A DNA stretch of 60,000 bases from Symsagittifera roscoffensis (GCF_963678635.1 NC_087067.1:53748233-53808232); one strand, 5' to 3'; positions 1 to 12,306 are shown, numbered from the stretch's first letter. The notes: generated by a model from the letters alone, not told the origin. Made by a program: numbers and translations.

Positions 1-421
1 AGCATCCAGATACAAAAGAACCCCCGACACATGCCCTGCCAAAGAGTCCATCACCCTCTGGAACACGTTTGGCATATCACCTAACCCGTAAAACCCGGTT
101 TTGAATCTATATGTACCCATAAGATTCCCTCCATCGATACTGAAATTACATTTCGCTCAATGCCATCTGCGAATATGCATACTTCAGGTCTGTATTCGAA
201 AACCATATCGGGTCGTTAGTATTACCACTGATAGCCAACGCTACGTTATCCACCAGTTCATTCAAATTCGGCATCTGGTAGCAATTACAATAAATCTGCT
301 TATTAATAGGCTTTGAGTTCAGTGCTAATTTAACCGAGCCGTCACGTTTTTCCATCACAATTGTGGGTGAGGTAAAACAATCCTCAGTACACTTACCAAG
401 TTTAACAATATGTCCGTCCCG
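1..421 (-). pseudogene. Decayed Ty3/gypsy reverse transcriptase, N-terminal half
   Basis: Read on the minus strand this encodes the fingers and start of the palm of a gypsy-type reverse transcriptase. Visible landmarks are KRDGSVKLALNSK, the DLKYAYSQ block (the usual first catalytic Asp region) and, toward position 1, GTYRFKTGFYGLGDMPN followed by LLYLDA at the window edge. The canonical motif there is YxDD, so the second catalytic Asp appears replaced by Ala. The reading frame breaks near 146-160 and again near 358-420. It continues upstream into the protease and gag remnants and downstream off the left edge. The family call rests on motif order and is firm; the gene is non-functional as read. 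Confidence 0.85.
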
Positions 422-424
422 GAG

Positions 425-995
425 TTACAATTGAATGTTTTCCTCCACTTTCGGCAAAACAAGTATAGGGAATTGTTTACCCTTAACTTGAAGTGGTCGG
501 AGTGGCTCGTGAAAGTGCGTTCTCACCTCACAATTTTTAAGTGCACCTTGACGTTCAAGCAACTCTTTGAAATCTCTATATTTTTGCTTAATGTACTTAC
601 ATTGAGTCACGAAATAACTTCTCATTGGTCTCTCAGTGCTGTCCTCGACAACCTTGTTAACCGAGTCCTCCACCCTCTTCTTCAATTCCGAGGGCTGGCA
701 AGATATTATTCCCAATGACATCTCTCTGGCCCTCTTCGGTTATATAGAATTCAGCTTGCTTAGCCACCCAACCTTCAGACTGAACATCGACTAGAATTCT
801 CCCAATGATCCGAATCACATCGTCCGTCGCACTATAGAATATGTTCTGAATCTCGTTCGACAGCTTTCTGACCCCCAGGAATCGATTCCGGATCTTCAAT
901 TCGTGGAGCTTCGTTTGCGCAATAAAAGACACTGGTCTTGCACAATCTATCTGGAACTCTGTCTGCCACCAGCTAATGCCCATGACAGCTTCCAA
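425..995 (-). pseudogene. Decayed gypsy protease and protease-RT linker
   Basis: Two overlapping minus-strand frames (995-657 and 721-425) together match the aspartic protease and following linker of the same gypsy element. Read first are IDCARPVSFIAQTKLHELK, where a DSG/DTG active site is expected (here D-C-A, so the catalytic triplet is altered), then GFVAK-like text and the block DVIGNNILPALGIE that normally closes such proteases. The second frame reads into the segment before reverse transcriptase (FPILVLPKVEENI). The frame shift between them and the altered active site show decay. It lies between the gag remnant on the right and the RT remnant on the left, in the order expected for gag-pro-pol on the minus strand. 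Confidence 0.75.
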
Positions 996-1439
996 TATTT
1001 TCCTGTTTTAACTGCCTTCCTTATCCAGAATCGTCGTGATAACAAAGTTTCCAAATTCCTCGTTATATTGTTCTTCTAATTTCCTTATTACATTCGTTTC
1101 AAATTGTATAAGTTCGACGCAATTCCGACTTGGTTAACCGATGGATTCTAACAGAACCTAGCAAATGCCTGCGACAATTACAAAAATGACAAACGAAATT
1201 CTTTGCTTTACAGAGATACCTATGATTCCGCTTCATCAGATTTCAACAGTTATGACTTTTGTTCAGGGTTGTTTATTAACGCCATTAACTGTTTCACGTT
1301 TAACGAAAACCTCCCCTTAGATTCGCCATACTCGGGCTCGCGTTTTTTGGCCGGGTGTTTAATTTGTTTTTCTCAAATCTTGGGATTCCCCCACTGACTC
1401 TTTTGTACATCAATTCACCTCTTTCTTGAACGACCGCGA

Positions 1440-1910
1440 AAGTATGTGCCTCCCGGGCTCATTTTTTCCATGCATAGCTGTTTCTTCATTTCCTTGTTTG
1501 TCATATTAAATATAAAAACATCGCGAACAATCGATGCCTCCCGGTCCACGAAATTGCACCCTCTGGTAAGGTCACTCAATGACCCAAAAAAAGTTCCATG
1601 CTCTCATTGTCCCTTTGTTTGCGGCCAAAGAACACAAATTTTTATTCGTGACGTTCGGTTGTTTCTGAAACGTATCCGTCAAAGTCTTCAACAATTCTAT
1701 GAGATTCATGTCAACGATTGTACGATATGGATGTTTTTGATTGAAATACCTTTTTCCCTGTTTCCCCAAAGACAAAAACAACTTCGTTTTCAACCGGCAA
1801 TCCGCCTCTCCCCAAGTTGATCCTTTGCATGGTCGACGCTCGTCCTCCGCCTGTCGGTTTTCTTCGTCTCGCCATGCCGTTACGATCAGCTTTTGCTCAA
1901 TGATCCTCAA
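1440..1910 (-). pseudogene. Decayed gypsy Gag remnant
   Basis: Minus-strand translation gives the capsid-like block of a gypsy Gag: LFLSLGKQGKRYFNQKHPY, then a segment about assigning TFQKQPNVT, then after a frame change near 1575 the block LSDLTRGCNFVDREASIVRD and NMTNKEMKKQL. The order and spacing match the retrotransposon Gag domain, and its position upstream of the protease remnant agrees. Between 996 and 1439 the same strand holds further broken frames that I could not assign, probably the end of Gag including a degraded zinc-finger region. There is no intact reading frame. Confidence 0.75.
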
Positions 1911-4900
1911 TCCCCACCGCCTCTAACGTGCTCAATATCGATTTCTTCTTTAGCAATATCAATTTAATGGAAATTTTGGCTCCATTCCCCACCACGATAC
2001 CAGAGGATCTTGAGAAAGGCCGGCCCAGATTACATCTAGTTAACGGTAGGCCAAGTCTGTATTTGGCCGCGCCATGCAGAAATATGCCTAGGCACTACTT
2101 CGTAAGGGGTAATGTAATAACAGAAGATTGAAGAATCAACTTAAATTCAATCTCATAGGCTAACACAGTTGCTGCTGTGTGAACACAAGACATCCTTTAT
2201 AACTTTGACCTTTATGGTCATATAACATTATTTTATAACATACGTAATTATAATACGACCTCTGCATCACAGTGATATTGCCTTTTTTGCTCACAATTCA
2301 CAAACTACACAATTTGGCCTCGAAATGCAGGTAAAAGAAGCGAAAAAGTTAAACGTTAAAAAAATAGTATAATCAAATTGACAGTTCAGTCTCTAATTGC
2401 GTCTCAATCGTGAATTTCGCGATAAATCTGAAAAACGGAAAAATTCAGAACAGTTATTCTGGACTAATAGAGAACTGTTTGAACTTTTTGCAACCCAAAA
2501 TACGACCATCCAAAATGTTTATGATGATTGTGGGTTCTACAAATCGCAGTGGTTCTTAGAAGGGCCATCCACCATCCAGCCGTCTATGCATAGTCCGCTG
2601 TTCCTCTTATTCATCTTATAAGTACGATACAACACTTGATACCTACTGTATTTGAAGTAGACATAATCAGGAGGATAATAATATTTTCACTAAAAAATAT
2701 TGGTAAATGACAACCATGAAACAATTTTTTTAAATTTCATCCGAAAAATCGGAAATGTCGCAACAAACATCAATTCGTTCAAAAACTGGCTATATCAACA
2801 ATCTTCGGTACTTTAGCAGCAATTGATTGCCAACAAACCGGAAATTTAGCAGCCAAAAATCTATCAACGAGGTCAAAAAAGGTCAATTGAAGATAAGTAT
2901 TTACGTTTTACTGTTCAAGTTGTTCTCACATAGTTACGTACTTCTTAGGCAACTACTACTTAAGTATTACTTAACTAATACGTGAATATAGTTTTATTAG
3001 GACAACTGAACAGTATTTTGATTTCTTTGTCAACAAAAGGAACACATGGCTTAGGGGGAATGGCTCGAGGCTACGCCGAAACACCAACCTAATTTTGAAA
3101 ATTGTCCCTAGACAGCTGGGCCATCTGTTCTTTTTCAATTTTAGTTTTTCAGCAAGTATAAATCACGCTATATTTTTTTCACACTTGTATTTCTATTTGA
3201 ATTAGAGTCTGGCACCAAAGTAGCGAGAACCGGAACAATTTTTCAACACAGGACGGTTGTATTTTCTTGTAGCGGTTTTCAAGAGTGCAGATTGGGCGAT
3301 TGCATCTTTGCAATAGTTTAAACTTAAGATACGTGCTAGGGAGAGGTACCAGCGGTGGTTGCTATCTTCATCAATCAAAACAAGCTTTCGTGACTTGAGC
3401 TCTTGCTTTACTGGTTTGTGCCCATTATGGCGTTTGTTGAGAAAAGGTACGTACTTTCAAAATCATCAAGTCCAGATGGCGCTGGCATATGAAAGTCCCC
3501 AGAGATAGCGCTTGCGGTGGTCGAAGTGAGTGTCCGTTGCGACTGATGGAAAACTCACGGAATGGTCTCGCAGTTTAAAAGGATTGGGCGTAAGTGGCTG
3601 GAAGTCATTACGTGGTTTAACGATACGTGGTTTAAGACGAGGCGTAGTCGAAGACTGTTGCACAGGACAAAAAGTTGTCTGGAAAACTTTTTCAGTCATT
3701 TTACGAGGTGTGAGGAACAAGTAGAACATTTTCCTGCATCTCCGTACAAGTCTTTCTCACGAACTAGAGTAATATTGGGCGGATGGAGGATTGTGTTTCC
3801 ACTTTTTATGTACAAGAAGGGCGAATTCGAGATTATTCCACTCTCGAGTGCACAAAAGAAGCTTTTTCTCTGCGCCAAGAATATTTGTTGGACGGTCAGT
3901 GATGATTACTGATGGGGTTCAACGACTAGCGATGAATATTTCCAGTCCCACTACGCCAGAGCTAGTGTCTTTAGTAAAAATGATCCATAGTTTCCCGAAG
4001 CTCCGCGCATTAATCAACGCCACAGTTATTCAACGGCGCCTGGCGGTGTTTTAAGCGATCGACTGGAATTTCAGTCCAAAAATTGTGATAGTTTTCACCT
4101 TCCGTTAACGGTACAATACACAAAGTTAAACTCATTGTTGTGAAGCAAATATCTAAATTTCAAGGTGGCTTAAGCAAGCCGGATGAAGAAACATAGTTAA
4201 TCTGTAGATTGATGCAATTGTTGTAATGCAGATAATTTATAAATATTTTCACTAATGTGCGACGACTAATAAAAATGATGGAAACACGGCTCATGCGATT
4301 TAAGGACCCGAGAAGGCAACCAGGACCAACAAAGTTTCAGTGCGATTAAAATTCGCAAGTTTCTCAGCAAGTTTTACAGGCTCAGAGTTTTTGATAGCTC
4401 TAAGTGTTGCTTCACGGTAATGACGGAAACAAGTATCTAACTTGAGGATGAATACTACGGTGCATAACATCCTAACAAACCAGCTGTATTGAGTCATGTT
4501 GATGACTCGTTTGGTTAATACCGGATTTGCGACAGAAACAGATGCGGTAAGAGGAAGATCATCAACGATATTTTGAGTGTTCTTTTCGGATTTTAAATAT
4601 TTGGAAAATACCAGTCATAACTTCTTAAGATACTTGGACCATGGGTACAGCTGCTGTTTTTGAAAGCTTCTGCGGGATCTTTGTTTGGTGTCGAAATGAT
4701 ACCAATCGTCTACGGTGGCGACTTTGATAAAAATTTCGCTTATTCGGTTGGCGACAAAAACTGGTTGCTTTGAAGACGAATGGAACAACTGGAGCAAAGT
4801 GATGATGTCTGTCCTCATGATAAGCTCGTGTACCGGGATGAACTGTGCTTTAGTAAAATCCTTTTAAAGCTTTTCGCAAATAATGCAGTTTCCTATTCCA

Positions 4901-6765
4901 GTTTATAGTTAGACCTAGCTTTCATTAGTGATACTGGTGCTTCACCCATACTGAGAACAAACTTGATCTGTTGAGTATCAAAAGTGCGCGCACGAAGAAA
5001 TTCAACTGAACAGAAGACTTCTAGCGAAACATAGCCAAGAATATGAAATTTAATTTTATCACTTGCAGACGCGAAATAGCAGCGTGAAAATGTTAGCTGG
5101 CCTAAAATGGGTAGGCCTGAAAGCTAATCAAAAATATTGTTATTTAAATTTTCTGGAAGGGGTCATTCCACATTTGACATTTGATACTACACATTTCTTC
5201 CAAGAGGAGGCGTGCTCTCGCAGAGTATCGAGCAACCGATTCGATAGGGCCGAAGGCGGAAGATACAAAGCTTAGGACCGTGCACTGTGTAACTTTGTTT
5301 TTCAATTCTTCTTTTTTACAGTGCGGCTGGCAAATATTGTGTCATGTACGTGGTCCCACTTCAAATCGACTGCCTAAGCTTCACGTACTTAACTCTTTTG
5401 TGTAATGTTTGTCTTGCTCACATGTTTTGTCATTTATGAGCACTCTAGCTTGGAAAGTTCTTTAAAGTCTTTACTTAATTTCAATGCTAATTTAGTGTGT
5501 TTGAACGAGTCAAGGTGATTGTCCTTATAAAAGGTTTGCATCAGATATTGCTTCTGGAAAAGAGCTTTGGCTGTCATAAAAGACCAAAATTAGCACATAT
5601 GGGGGACTCCCGAGCTTTGAGCATAATTGGGGTGTAATGATACGTTGCCAAATCGATTTTGGTATCCTCGTGCCACAGGAATTTATCAACCACAAGTACA
5701 CATTTGTTTCGTCTTTTACGAAGCGTTTTTCCAAAAACCTTATTTAATCAGCACGGGAAAATTATCGTATAGAAGTAGTGACCATAAAATACAACCATAT
5801 TTCTATCTCAATTTCTCTGGGTCTAAACATAATTGTGTGAAAATTATTCACTCCTAACTTTGCTGAAATTTATTGGTAGAAAAAAAAACCATAAAACATA
5901 AAAAAACTTCTGAAGCATCGGAAATTCCAGAGTAAACGTTGATTTATACAGAAAAAGATCAAATACAAAACATGCATTATTTTGCTGATTTTGGGAGCAA
6001 ATGATCGATAGCAAACACAAAAAGCAAATTTAGGATAATTGATCCGACCACTGAATGTGAGGAGTTTGGTTTTTGAGTTAGTTTTTTCCATGCAAAACCA
6101 TGTACCCCAAACAATCATCGTACGGGATCGAGCGCTATATGATATCAGCGCGTGTCCAAAAAAAAACAGAAAAACCGGTTTCAAAAGTTATTTTTTTCTT
6201 ATTTCGAGGGAGTGAAGGGAGCACGTAGGCCTTATGATTTTTAAACCAACCAAAACTTTTGAATTCAAAAAATAATGTTACTCTAGAAAGAATCTAAAAA
6301 AAATTTCAAAGTCTTGTTCGAACAATAAAATTGAAAAATCAAAAAACTTTCTGCCAAAATTTTTAAAAATAGTTTATGAAATTTTTTTGTTGGAGAAAAA
6401 CTTTATATTGTTTTTTTTTGGGGGATAACTGTTGTCGACTTCATCTTACTTTCTAATACTATCAAATATGCTTAATTTTTTTTAAATTTTATCATCTTTT
6501 ATCTTTCTTAAATGACAAATTCCTTGGACCTCAATGGGCAGTCGAAACATTCAGTACTTTGCCTTGAATGTACATGAAGAAGTTGGAACCGAACTGAAAA
6601 ACGTGGACACCAACGTGGACAAGGTTCACTGTATCTGCAAAAAATCTGTATAAAAATCAGGAAGCAACAAAAGTATAATAGAAAAAAATGTCCACATGTT
6701 TAGTAAAACAAAAACAAGCCGAATATTAAACATAGATAGGATCTAGAAAAATATTTCTCTTAACA
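1911..6765. other. AT-rich stretch without recognisable gene
   Basis: I see no supported gene, RNA gene or paired repeat here. Short overlapping frames on both strands at 3466-3912 contain low-complexity Thr/Pro/Arg text and are not convincing. Homopolymer-rich runs at 6180-6520 look like ordinary intergenic DNA. The 5' end of the gypsy remnant presumably lies somewhere in 1911-2400, but I could not place its LTR. Confidence 0.5.
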
Positions 6766-7484
6766 ATAAGCGTTCCAGGGCCTGATGGCCTCATAAATTG
6801 TCTCCACAATAGACATGCAGAGCCATTTGCAGAACTTTTCACGCATCCTCACAAAAGGGACCGCCAAGTAATGCCAGCATCAATGTATATGTTGGTCATC
6901 AAAATTTTAGACACAAGAACGAAACACAAAACCCCATAAAACAACCGATTAACTCCAATAAGTTTGAACAACACAAATCAAAAAATTGATTGCATAAAAT
7001 TGCTAATCGTTTTAGTTTGCTTATTGGTAACATCGTCAATTCGCATCAAATGGCATACATAGAAAACCGACAATATCATAGCTTTATTAATTTAAAACGG
7101 CTAAAATCGCAGACCTGCGAAACAGCTAATAGTAGCGATGAGTTTTAAAGCTTTCTTCGGCAATTGGCGTAACTTTCAACATTAAGAAGGTTATAGAAAG
7201 ATCTGAATACCAAGTCGTTTGTATAAATGAACAGTTGCTAGAGCGGGGAATTTGACAAGGGTCTCTTTGTCCGAAATGATTTTTCTTTTGGGCATTGAGC
7301 CCCTCTACTTCAATAAACTGAAAAAAAACTTGTAGGAGGACGGTGTCAGTTTCTTTGTTTCACGAAAAAAACAATCGCTAGAAACGCTTTCCGATTTTAG
7401 TGCGAGCTTTTGTGAACGTTCAAAGGTAGAAATCAACAGGAACAAATCGTATGTGTTATCAAAAAAGCACATAATAGGCTATAC
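6766..7484 (+). pseudogene. Decayed non-LTR (LINE) reverse transcriptase fragment
   Basis: Plus-strand fragments in changing frames follow the order of a LINE reverse transcriptase. They are VPGPDGLIN (GPDG block) near 6772, LTPISLNNT (the YRPISL block) near 6945, LANR-like text followed by QMAYIENRQ near 7010-7070, a QGSLCPK then FLLGIEPL block near 7250-7310 (RQGxPLSP region), and ETLSDFSASF then KVEINRNKSYVL near 7380-7460. The catalytic FADD region is not readable, and stops and frame changes are frequent. The copy is interrupted at 7484 by the solo LTR; a short continuation may lie at 7895-7975. Clade assignment within LINEs is uncertain. Confidence 0.7.
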
Positions 7485-7894
7485 TGGAACCTGATCTAAA
7501 CTACATTTTATAATTGGATAAATTGGATATTTTACCACTGTAAAATATTTAATATTAACCAATCATAATCCATCTAACTAACAACCCACTTATTTGTAAG
7601 TGCTGAAATTACTTGTAATTTCAGCACCAGAGAGATTTGAATTTAACTTAGAAATTAGTTGCCTCTCCAAGAGAACTTCAGCAGCCGCAATAAACCAGTA
7701 TACCCTAGATCTATTGAGCCTAGCAGAGACTAGTTAAACACCCTGAGACTAGAAAATATAAGAGTGAGATTAGGATCGCTATAAGACTAAGAAGTTGCAC
7801 GAATCTATCCGGCCGAAATTAAGATAGCGTGACGAGCAGACGGTGTACCCTATCCGAAATTACTCTATGAGTTAACCACATCGGTCATAACTCA
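7485..7894 (+). repeat. Solo LTR, 410 bp, with ATAC target duplication
   Basis: The segment starts TGGAACCTG and ends CATAACTCA (TG...CA). It is flanked by ATAC at 7481-7484 and ATAC at 7895-7898, a 4-bp target duplication. It is the reverse complement of 56221-56628 with high identity, and of 7978-8311 more distantly. It contains a perfect 13-bp inverted repeat GTGCTGAAATTAC (7600-7612 with 7615-7627, loop TT) and an AATAAA at 7689-7694, in the position expected for a polyadenylation signal if the LTR is read on the plus strand. No internal sequence accompanies it, so it is best explained as a solo LTR left by recombination, inserted in the LINE fragment. Confidence 0.85.
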
Positions 7895-7977
7895 ATACGT
7901 GGAGAAGAAAATTCCATCATTTTCATCAACGACAAACATCAGAGGGAACTGCGACAAAAAAAAATTGCGTTTAGGTC

Positions 7978-8311
7978 CGGGGTGGCTCACGTAAGAATAA
8001 TTTCAGATAAAGTACACCGCAACTTCATAGTCTAATACCAATCTTAATCTTACACTTAAATATCCTATCTCAATAGATCTAACGTATACTGGTCTTTGCG
8101 AAGCGAGGTATCAAGAATTGTTATAAGGAAGAGCAATTGTTTGCTGAGTTAAATTCATTCTGTTCTTTTGCTGAGACTATGAATATTTTCAGCCTTACAA
8201 ATTATTGTAAGTGTTAGTTATTTATCATGATTGATTAGAAAGAAATATTTTATAGAGATAGGTTTATCAAAAATATGTTTAGATATAAATACTAGTTTTA
8301 AACTGGTTCCA
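7978..8311 (-). repeat. Diverged, truncated LTR of the same family (3' LTR of old element)
   Basis: This is a colinear but strongly diverged copy of 56221-56628 with internal deletions and a missing outer end. The inner end ...GGTTCCACCC matches the younger copy exactly. The sequence to its right (8312-11060) is colinear with 56629-59990, so it is the 3' LTR of an older, minus-oriented member of that family. Confidence 0.7.
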
Positions 8312-9545
8312 CCCACTCGGTTTTGGATAGTTTTTAAGTTTCAAGCTTTTGCTTTGTGAAGGGTGGATGGAGAAGTTTCATGATTCTTGGGGGTACATTC
8401 TATTGAAGCAGTGGTTGCGTGAAGGGAGAGAAAGAAACAGTTGCTTGTGTTGTGGATTAGTTGTCATTGTTGAGAGAGAAGGAGTACAGTTGCTCGTAAG
8501 TCAAAAGTGGCTTTTTGTTGTATCGTAATTGAGTTGACGGATCGTGTCAAGATTGCAGATTTATACAATGATTTGTCAATTTCGTTAAGTAGAGCGAGAC
8601 TACGTGCAATCTCATTTATTCATCGAATATCGAGGTAGGGTTTGACTTCTCTGTGTGAAGCGCCAAGTGACTAGGACTCGTATTGAGTTTCACATCGAGT
8701 CGGCCATTGTTCTTGTTCAATGCTTACCTTTGCTGCGATGCTGGTTCCATACTTTAAATCTTGTGAGGAATGTGACTACGGCAACAAACCAATTGATTTG
8801 ACTTTCCGGAGTCGGAATGTCATCGAGTTTCATCTCCCTTTGGTGCTCGTTCCTTTTTCTCTACGAAATTTTTTCACATTATATTTTTAAATCTGCAACT
8901 TATTAGTTAAATTAGATTTAATTATGATTGTTATTAAATATTTTTTCAACAGCATTTTTGTTAGTTTTGGTCATTTTGAAGAGTTGCTTACCCTAGAGAT
9001 ACTCTCGTCAGATATAGGAGTGCGAGTCGTAAGCGTGGTTTAGCGCGGGTAGTGAGGCCGGCAATAAAGCATGCTGATGACGTCATTTACTGTTGGGTTG
9101 GGCCAGTTGTGGGAGTATAATTTTACTGTCTCTTTGAGCAGAGTCTCCTTTCGTGTTTAACTGTTTGTTCTTCCGTATCAGGTTTTTTTTCTCTTTTGAT
9201 TTTTGGTTGTAACCTTTTTTGAATGTCAAATATTCAAATATTCGAGGATAAGCACACAATAAAAGATTAGTGCTCATTCATTTTCCTTTCTTTATTAATT
9301 TACTACTTCATATTTAAATTTTACGATTTATTATCAATTTATTGATTTTTATTGAATTAACTTCACTGACATACTTTATGATACATAGGTAGGTGAAAAA
9401 TTAAAAGTTGATATAGAATTGGTTTTTAATTTATTCTTTTAGAGGAATGACTGGTGAAATCTAAAACAAAAAGGTGAAACACACGTGTAAAAACGAAGAG
9501 TGGTTTATTTATTTGTATTAGTGATATTAAAAAATTCATACTTAC
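8312..9545. other. Non-coding 3' region of the old 410-bp-LTR-family element
   Basis: No gene is seen. This is the counterpart of 56629-58190. A short GC-richer block at about 9037-9120 (AGGCCGGC, AGCATGCT, GGGCCAG, TGGGAGTAT) is conserved at 57260-57350, while the surrounding AT-rich sequence has diverged. The block includes a TAGCGCGG stretch that loosely resembles a polymerase III A box, but no B box is evident. Confidence 0.5.
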
Positions 9546-11060
9546 GTGGAATCTGGGTCTGGGGAAAATCCATGGGAAAAATAGTTTTAAGGGTTTCGGT
9601 TGTTATTAAAAGCTTAGCAAGCATGCGGATTACGTTTTTAGTGCGAAGTAGGGGCCAAAGAAGTTCAAACGCACAGATGATATTGGCTTCTTCGGTGACA
9701 ACTGAAAACTCGTGGTTAGAGCTTTGTGTGAGGTTTGAGTTTTTCGTTGAATTTAAAGTTATGTATGTTTTCTAAAAGCGCAGTTTCGATAGGTTGTACG
9801 TACTCGTGCGGGATGATGATGGGGCGGGAGTCTTCAAGTGGGAAATTGTTAGTAAAGTGGCAAAAGATTTACATTTTTTTCAAAGAGACATAGTAACGGA
9901 GGATGCCGCGTAGGTTAGTTGACTTTACACAATACGTAAAAATGAGGAACTAGGGTGATATGTATTTAGATTTAATGAACATGAAGCGATGGTGGGACTG
10001 CGAGATGGTGAACTGTGAAGGTAGTGTCCTAGGAGGAATTTATAGTAAGTGTGAGTGAGGGTCAATTTAGTTTTCAACATAACTTCATCTGTGCAGCTAA
10101 AATCTCTTTTTTGTTGGTGTGATTAAGTTAAATGCTAGTGCAGAGTGACGGAATTTTTAATGAATGGTTCATAAGCTTTAGTGTTTGTTAGTGCGTGGTT
10201 GATAAGGTGATAGATTTTTTCATTTGTGCTGTCAGGTTGAAAATATAATCTGATTCGATGAAAAAGTTTTCAGTTAATTGTGAGTTAATTTTAGGGCCAG
10301 TGTCGTATCGTAAATCTTCCATATATCGGTTGACAGTGTGATCATTGTGGTTAAAAGAGAAATGAATAGCGTTTTGTGCAATGAATCGGTTCAGTATTGG
10401 AATACAGGCTGCAGTGGTGAATTGATTTAGGTGAAAATCTTTCGTTAGTTAGTTGGTGATTAATTGAATAGCAAAGCTCATCATCGTCATTTTTTTAGTG
10501 GTAATTTCAGTGGGTAAGTGAACGTAAAATAAGAATCTAGGAAAGTGTGGAGAGTAGGGAGAGATCATTTAATTGTTGGGCTTGTTGGGCTTGGTTTTCT
10601 CCATTGTAATGAGAATATTGGGGGAAGAAGGGAAGGTTTTCTACTAAAAATGCGGTCGCATTAACGTGATGTGGGTGATGCTGGAGGAGTCGTGCTGATG
10701 ATGGACGATTAACAAGGAATTGTGGTCTTGCATTTGGGTGTCTTCGTTTGCTAGTACAGGCAATATAGACAGAGGGGATGGTAGATTCAGAGGTTGAAGC
10801 GGAGTGGTTTAGCTGATGAATAGTTAATGAATTAGCGGTGTTATCAATTTGCTGTTGGTGAATAATACAATCATGCTCTAACTGGTCATCTGCGACGAGG
10901 CTTGGGGTATCAGGTGCATTACTTGAAAAAGGGAAAAGAATAAGGATAACGTCATTGTGTGAGGAGGTGGAGATAGAGTCAATAGGGGTAGGGGGAACTA
11001 TGGGTTGAAAGAGTGGCTGAAAAAAATAGTGGGAATGGATTCGGAGTCTAGGAATTCATC
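9546..11060 (-). pseudogene. Decayed homologue of the 597-codon ORF at 58194-59987
   Basis: DNA of this stretch aligns along its whole length with 58191-59800 on the same strand, from the splice-donor-like end (GTAAGTATGAA in the coding direction, at 9545 leftward) to the Asn/Ser/Pro-rich N-terminal region near 11050 (the EFADSE region). Many stops and small indels interrupt every frame, so no protein can be made from it as it stands. It sits about 1.2 kb inside the diverged LTR at 7978-8311, the same arrangement as in the intact copy. Function is unknown, as for the intact copy. Confidence 0.75.
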
Positions 11061-11689
11061 GGGTGTTTCAACTTTCGAAGTTAATTAAAAATTGAAACAG
11101 TATTTTCCTGTGAAGTATCGTTTGTTTTTGGTTATGAAGATAACTTTTTGTTTAATTTGTTTGTTTGTGCACCAAGAAGAATTTAGTTAACAGCGGCGGT
11201 ATCCATTCTTTCTAAGATATAGTAGGGCGACCCTAGAAAGGCTAGGAATTCATTTTTGATACTGAAAAAACTAAAAATTTTGACCGCGGAAATATCTTGA
11301 GGGCGATATTTTACTCCATTTAGCTAGATTTAATCGTTTTGTCTTCAAAATATCCAGTATAGTCGCAACTATAGATATCTAAAAAACCTGCTGTTTCAGC
11401 TAGTTTGCGAAGGTTTTTATTGGTTGATTGTCTTTGAATTTTATCATTTTTAGTGAGAAAATCTTGAAAATGTTTGTTTGAAATTGTCGAATGTGATGTT
11501 GTATATCTAATTGGGAGTATATGCCTATAGATTGTATGTCTATATTTGGGTTTCAAGCGATTGTGCGTATGCTTTCAGGTTAAAAGTGGCACTAGAGCAG
11601 GGTATGGAGTGAGAAGATGTTATTTTTCTTCAATTGGGTTGAAGTTTACTACGTTAGGGCTATTTTCAGATCAACATGTACCAGCTGTA
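11061..11689. other. Transition between old element and repeat array
   Basis: No complete gene. The minus strand has an open stretch at 11556-11320 (containing LRKLAETAGFLDIYSCDY) that lies just downstream of the decayed coding sequence of the first array unit and may be its C-terminal continuation. I could not recognise it. The border between the old LTR-family element and the array unit is not sharp in the sequence. Confidence 0.35.
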
Positions 11690-12306
11690 TCCCAAAAACA
11701 GGTGTGGAGAGACAGTGTGTATAAAAAAAAGACTTTTTTATAAAAAAAAAACGCAAGTATGCGTTGGTAGCGTCTTTTATCTTCGAAAACATAGAGTGGT
11801 GATACTTTTTAGTGCAAGTATAGTACCAAAGAACATTTACTTCATAGTTTATAAAGTTAGAGCGGCTGCCTGAAAAAAAGAAACCTGTATAGGGTGTTTT
11901 GAGTACTGCTAAAGCGAGAGGTTGAACTATTTCTGTTCGTTCAGTTCGCATTAGTGATGTAGTGTTTCGAGCTCTGAAGGGACATTTCTTGAAAAATTCA
12001 GCTTTTTGTGTAGTGCAGTTTCATATCAAAGTGAATGTCATAATGAGTTGCGCCAGAATATCTAGTATTCATTAGAGATAGTTTTTGTAGTCTAGAACTG
12101 TCCTGGTTTTCTGGAAGAATTTTTTCTCCAATGTTTCCATTGTTTCTGTAGAGTCTTATCGGGCTGTAGAATTTTTCAATTTCTCTATTTTGATTTGGAT
12201 TTTCCATATTAAGAAATAGTTTGCCTGTTTTCATGTATTCGAAAAAAAAATCTAAATATTGAGTGCGAAAGTGATTTGGGATATTTACGTGCAAGTTCAG
12301 TTTCAT
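11649..12306 (-). pseudogene. Decayed array-unit coding sequence (unit 1)
   Basis: Two minus-strand frames (12306-11998 and 11951-11649) belong to one former reading frame that is conserved among unit copies (compare 25039-24782 and, inverted, 19598-19942). Shared text includes NQNREIEKFY, NNGNIGEK, ENQDSSRLQ and YDIHFDMKLHY. Short patterns resemble the 597-codon protein: here LMNTRYS against FINSKYT there, and IVQPLALAVL against FVQPIEIPIL, in the same order. This suggests a distant paralogue; the evidence is by eye and modest. Product unknown, copy broken. Confidence 0.45.

Noticed and set aside
3466-3912. Overlapping frames on both strands
   Set aside because: Three frames overlap in the same DNA. 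Composition is Thr/Pro/Arg-rich without motifs, and nothing else in the window repeats it.
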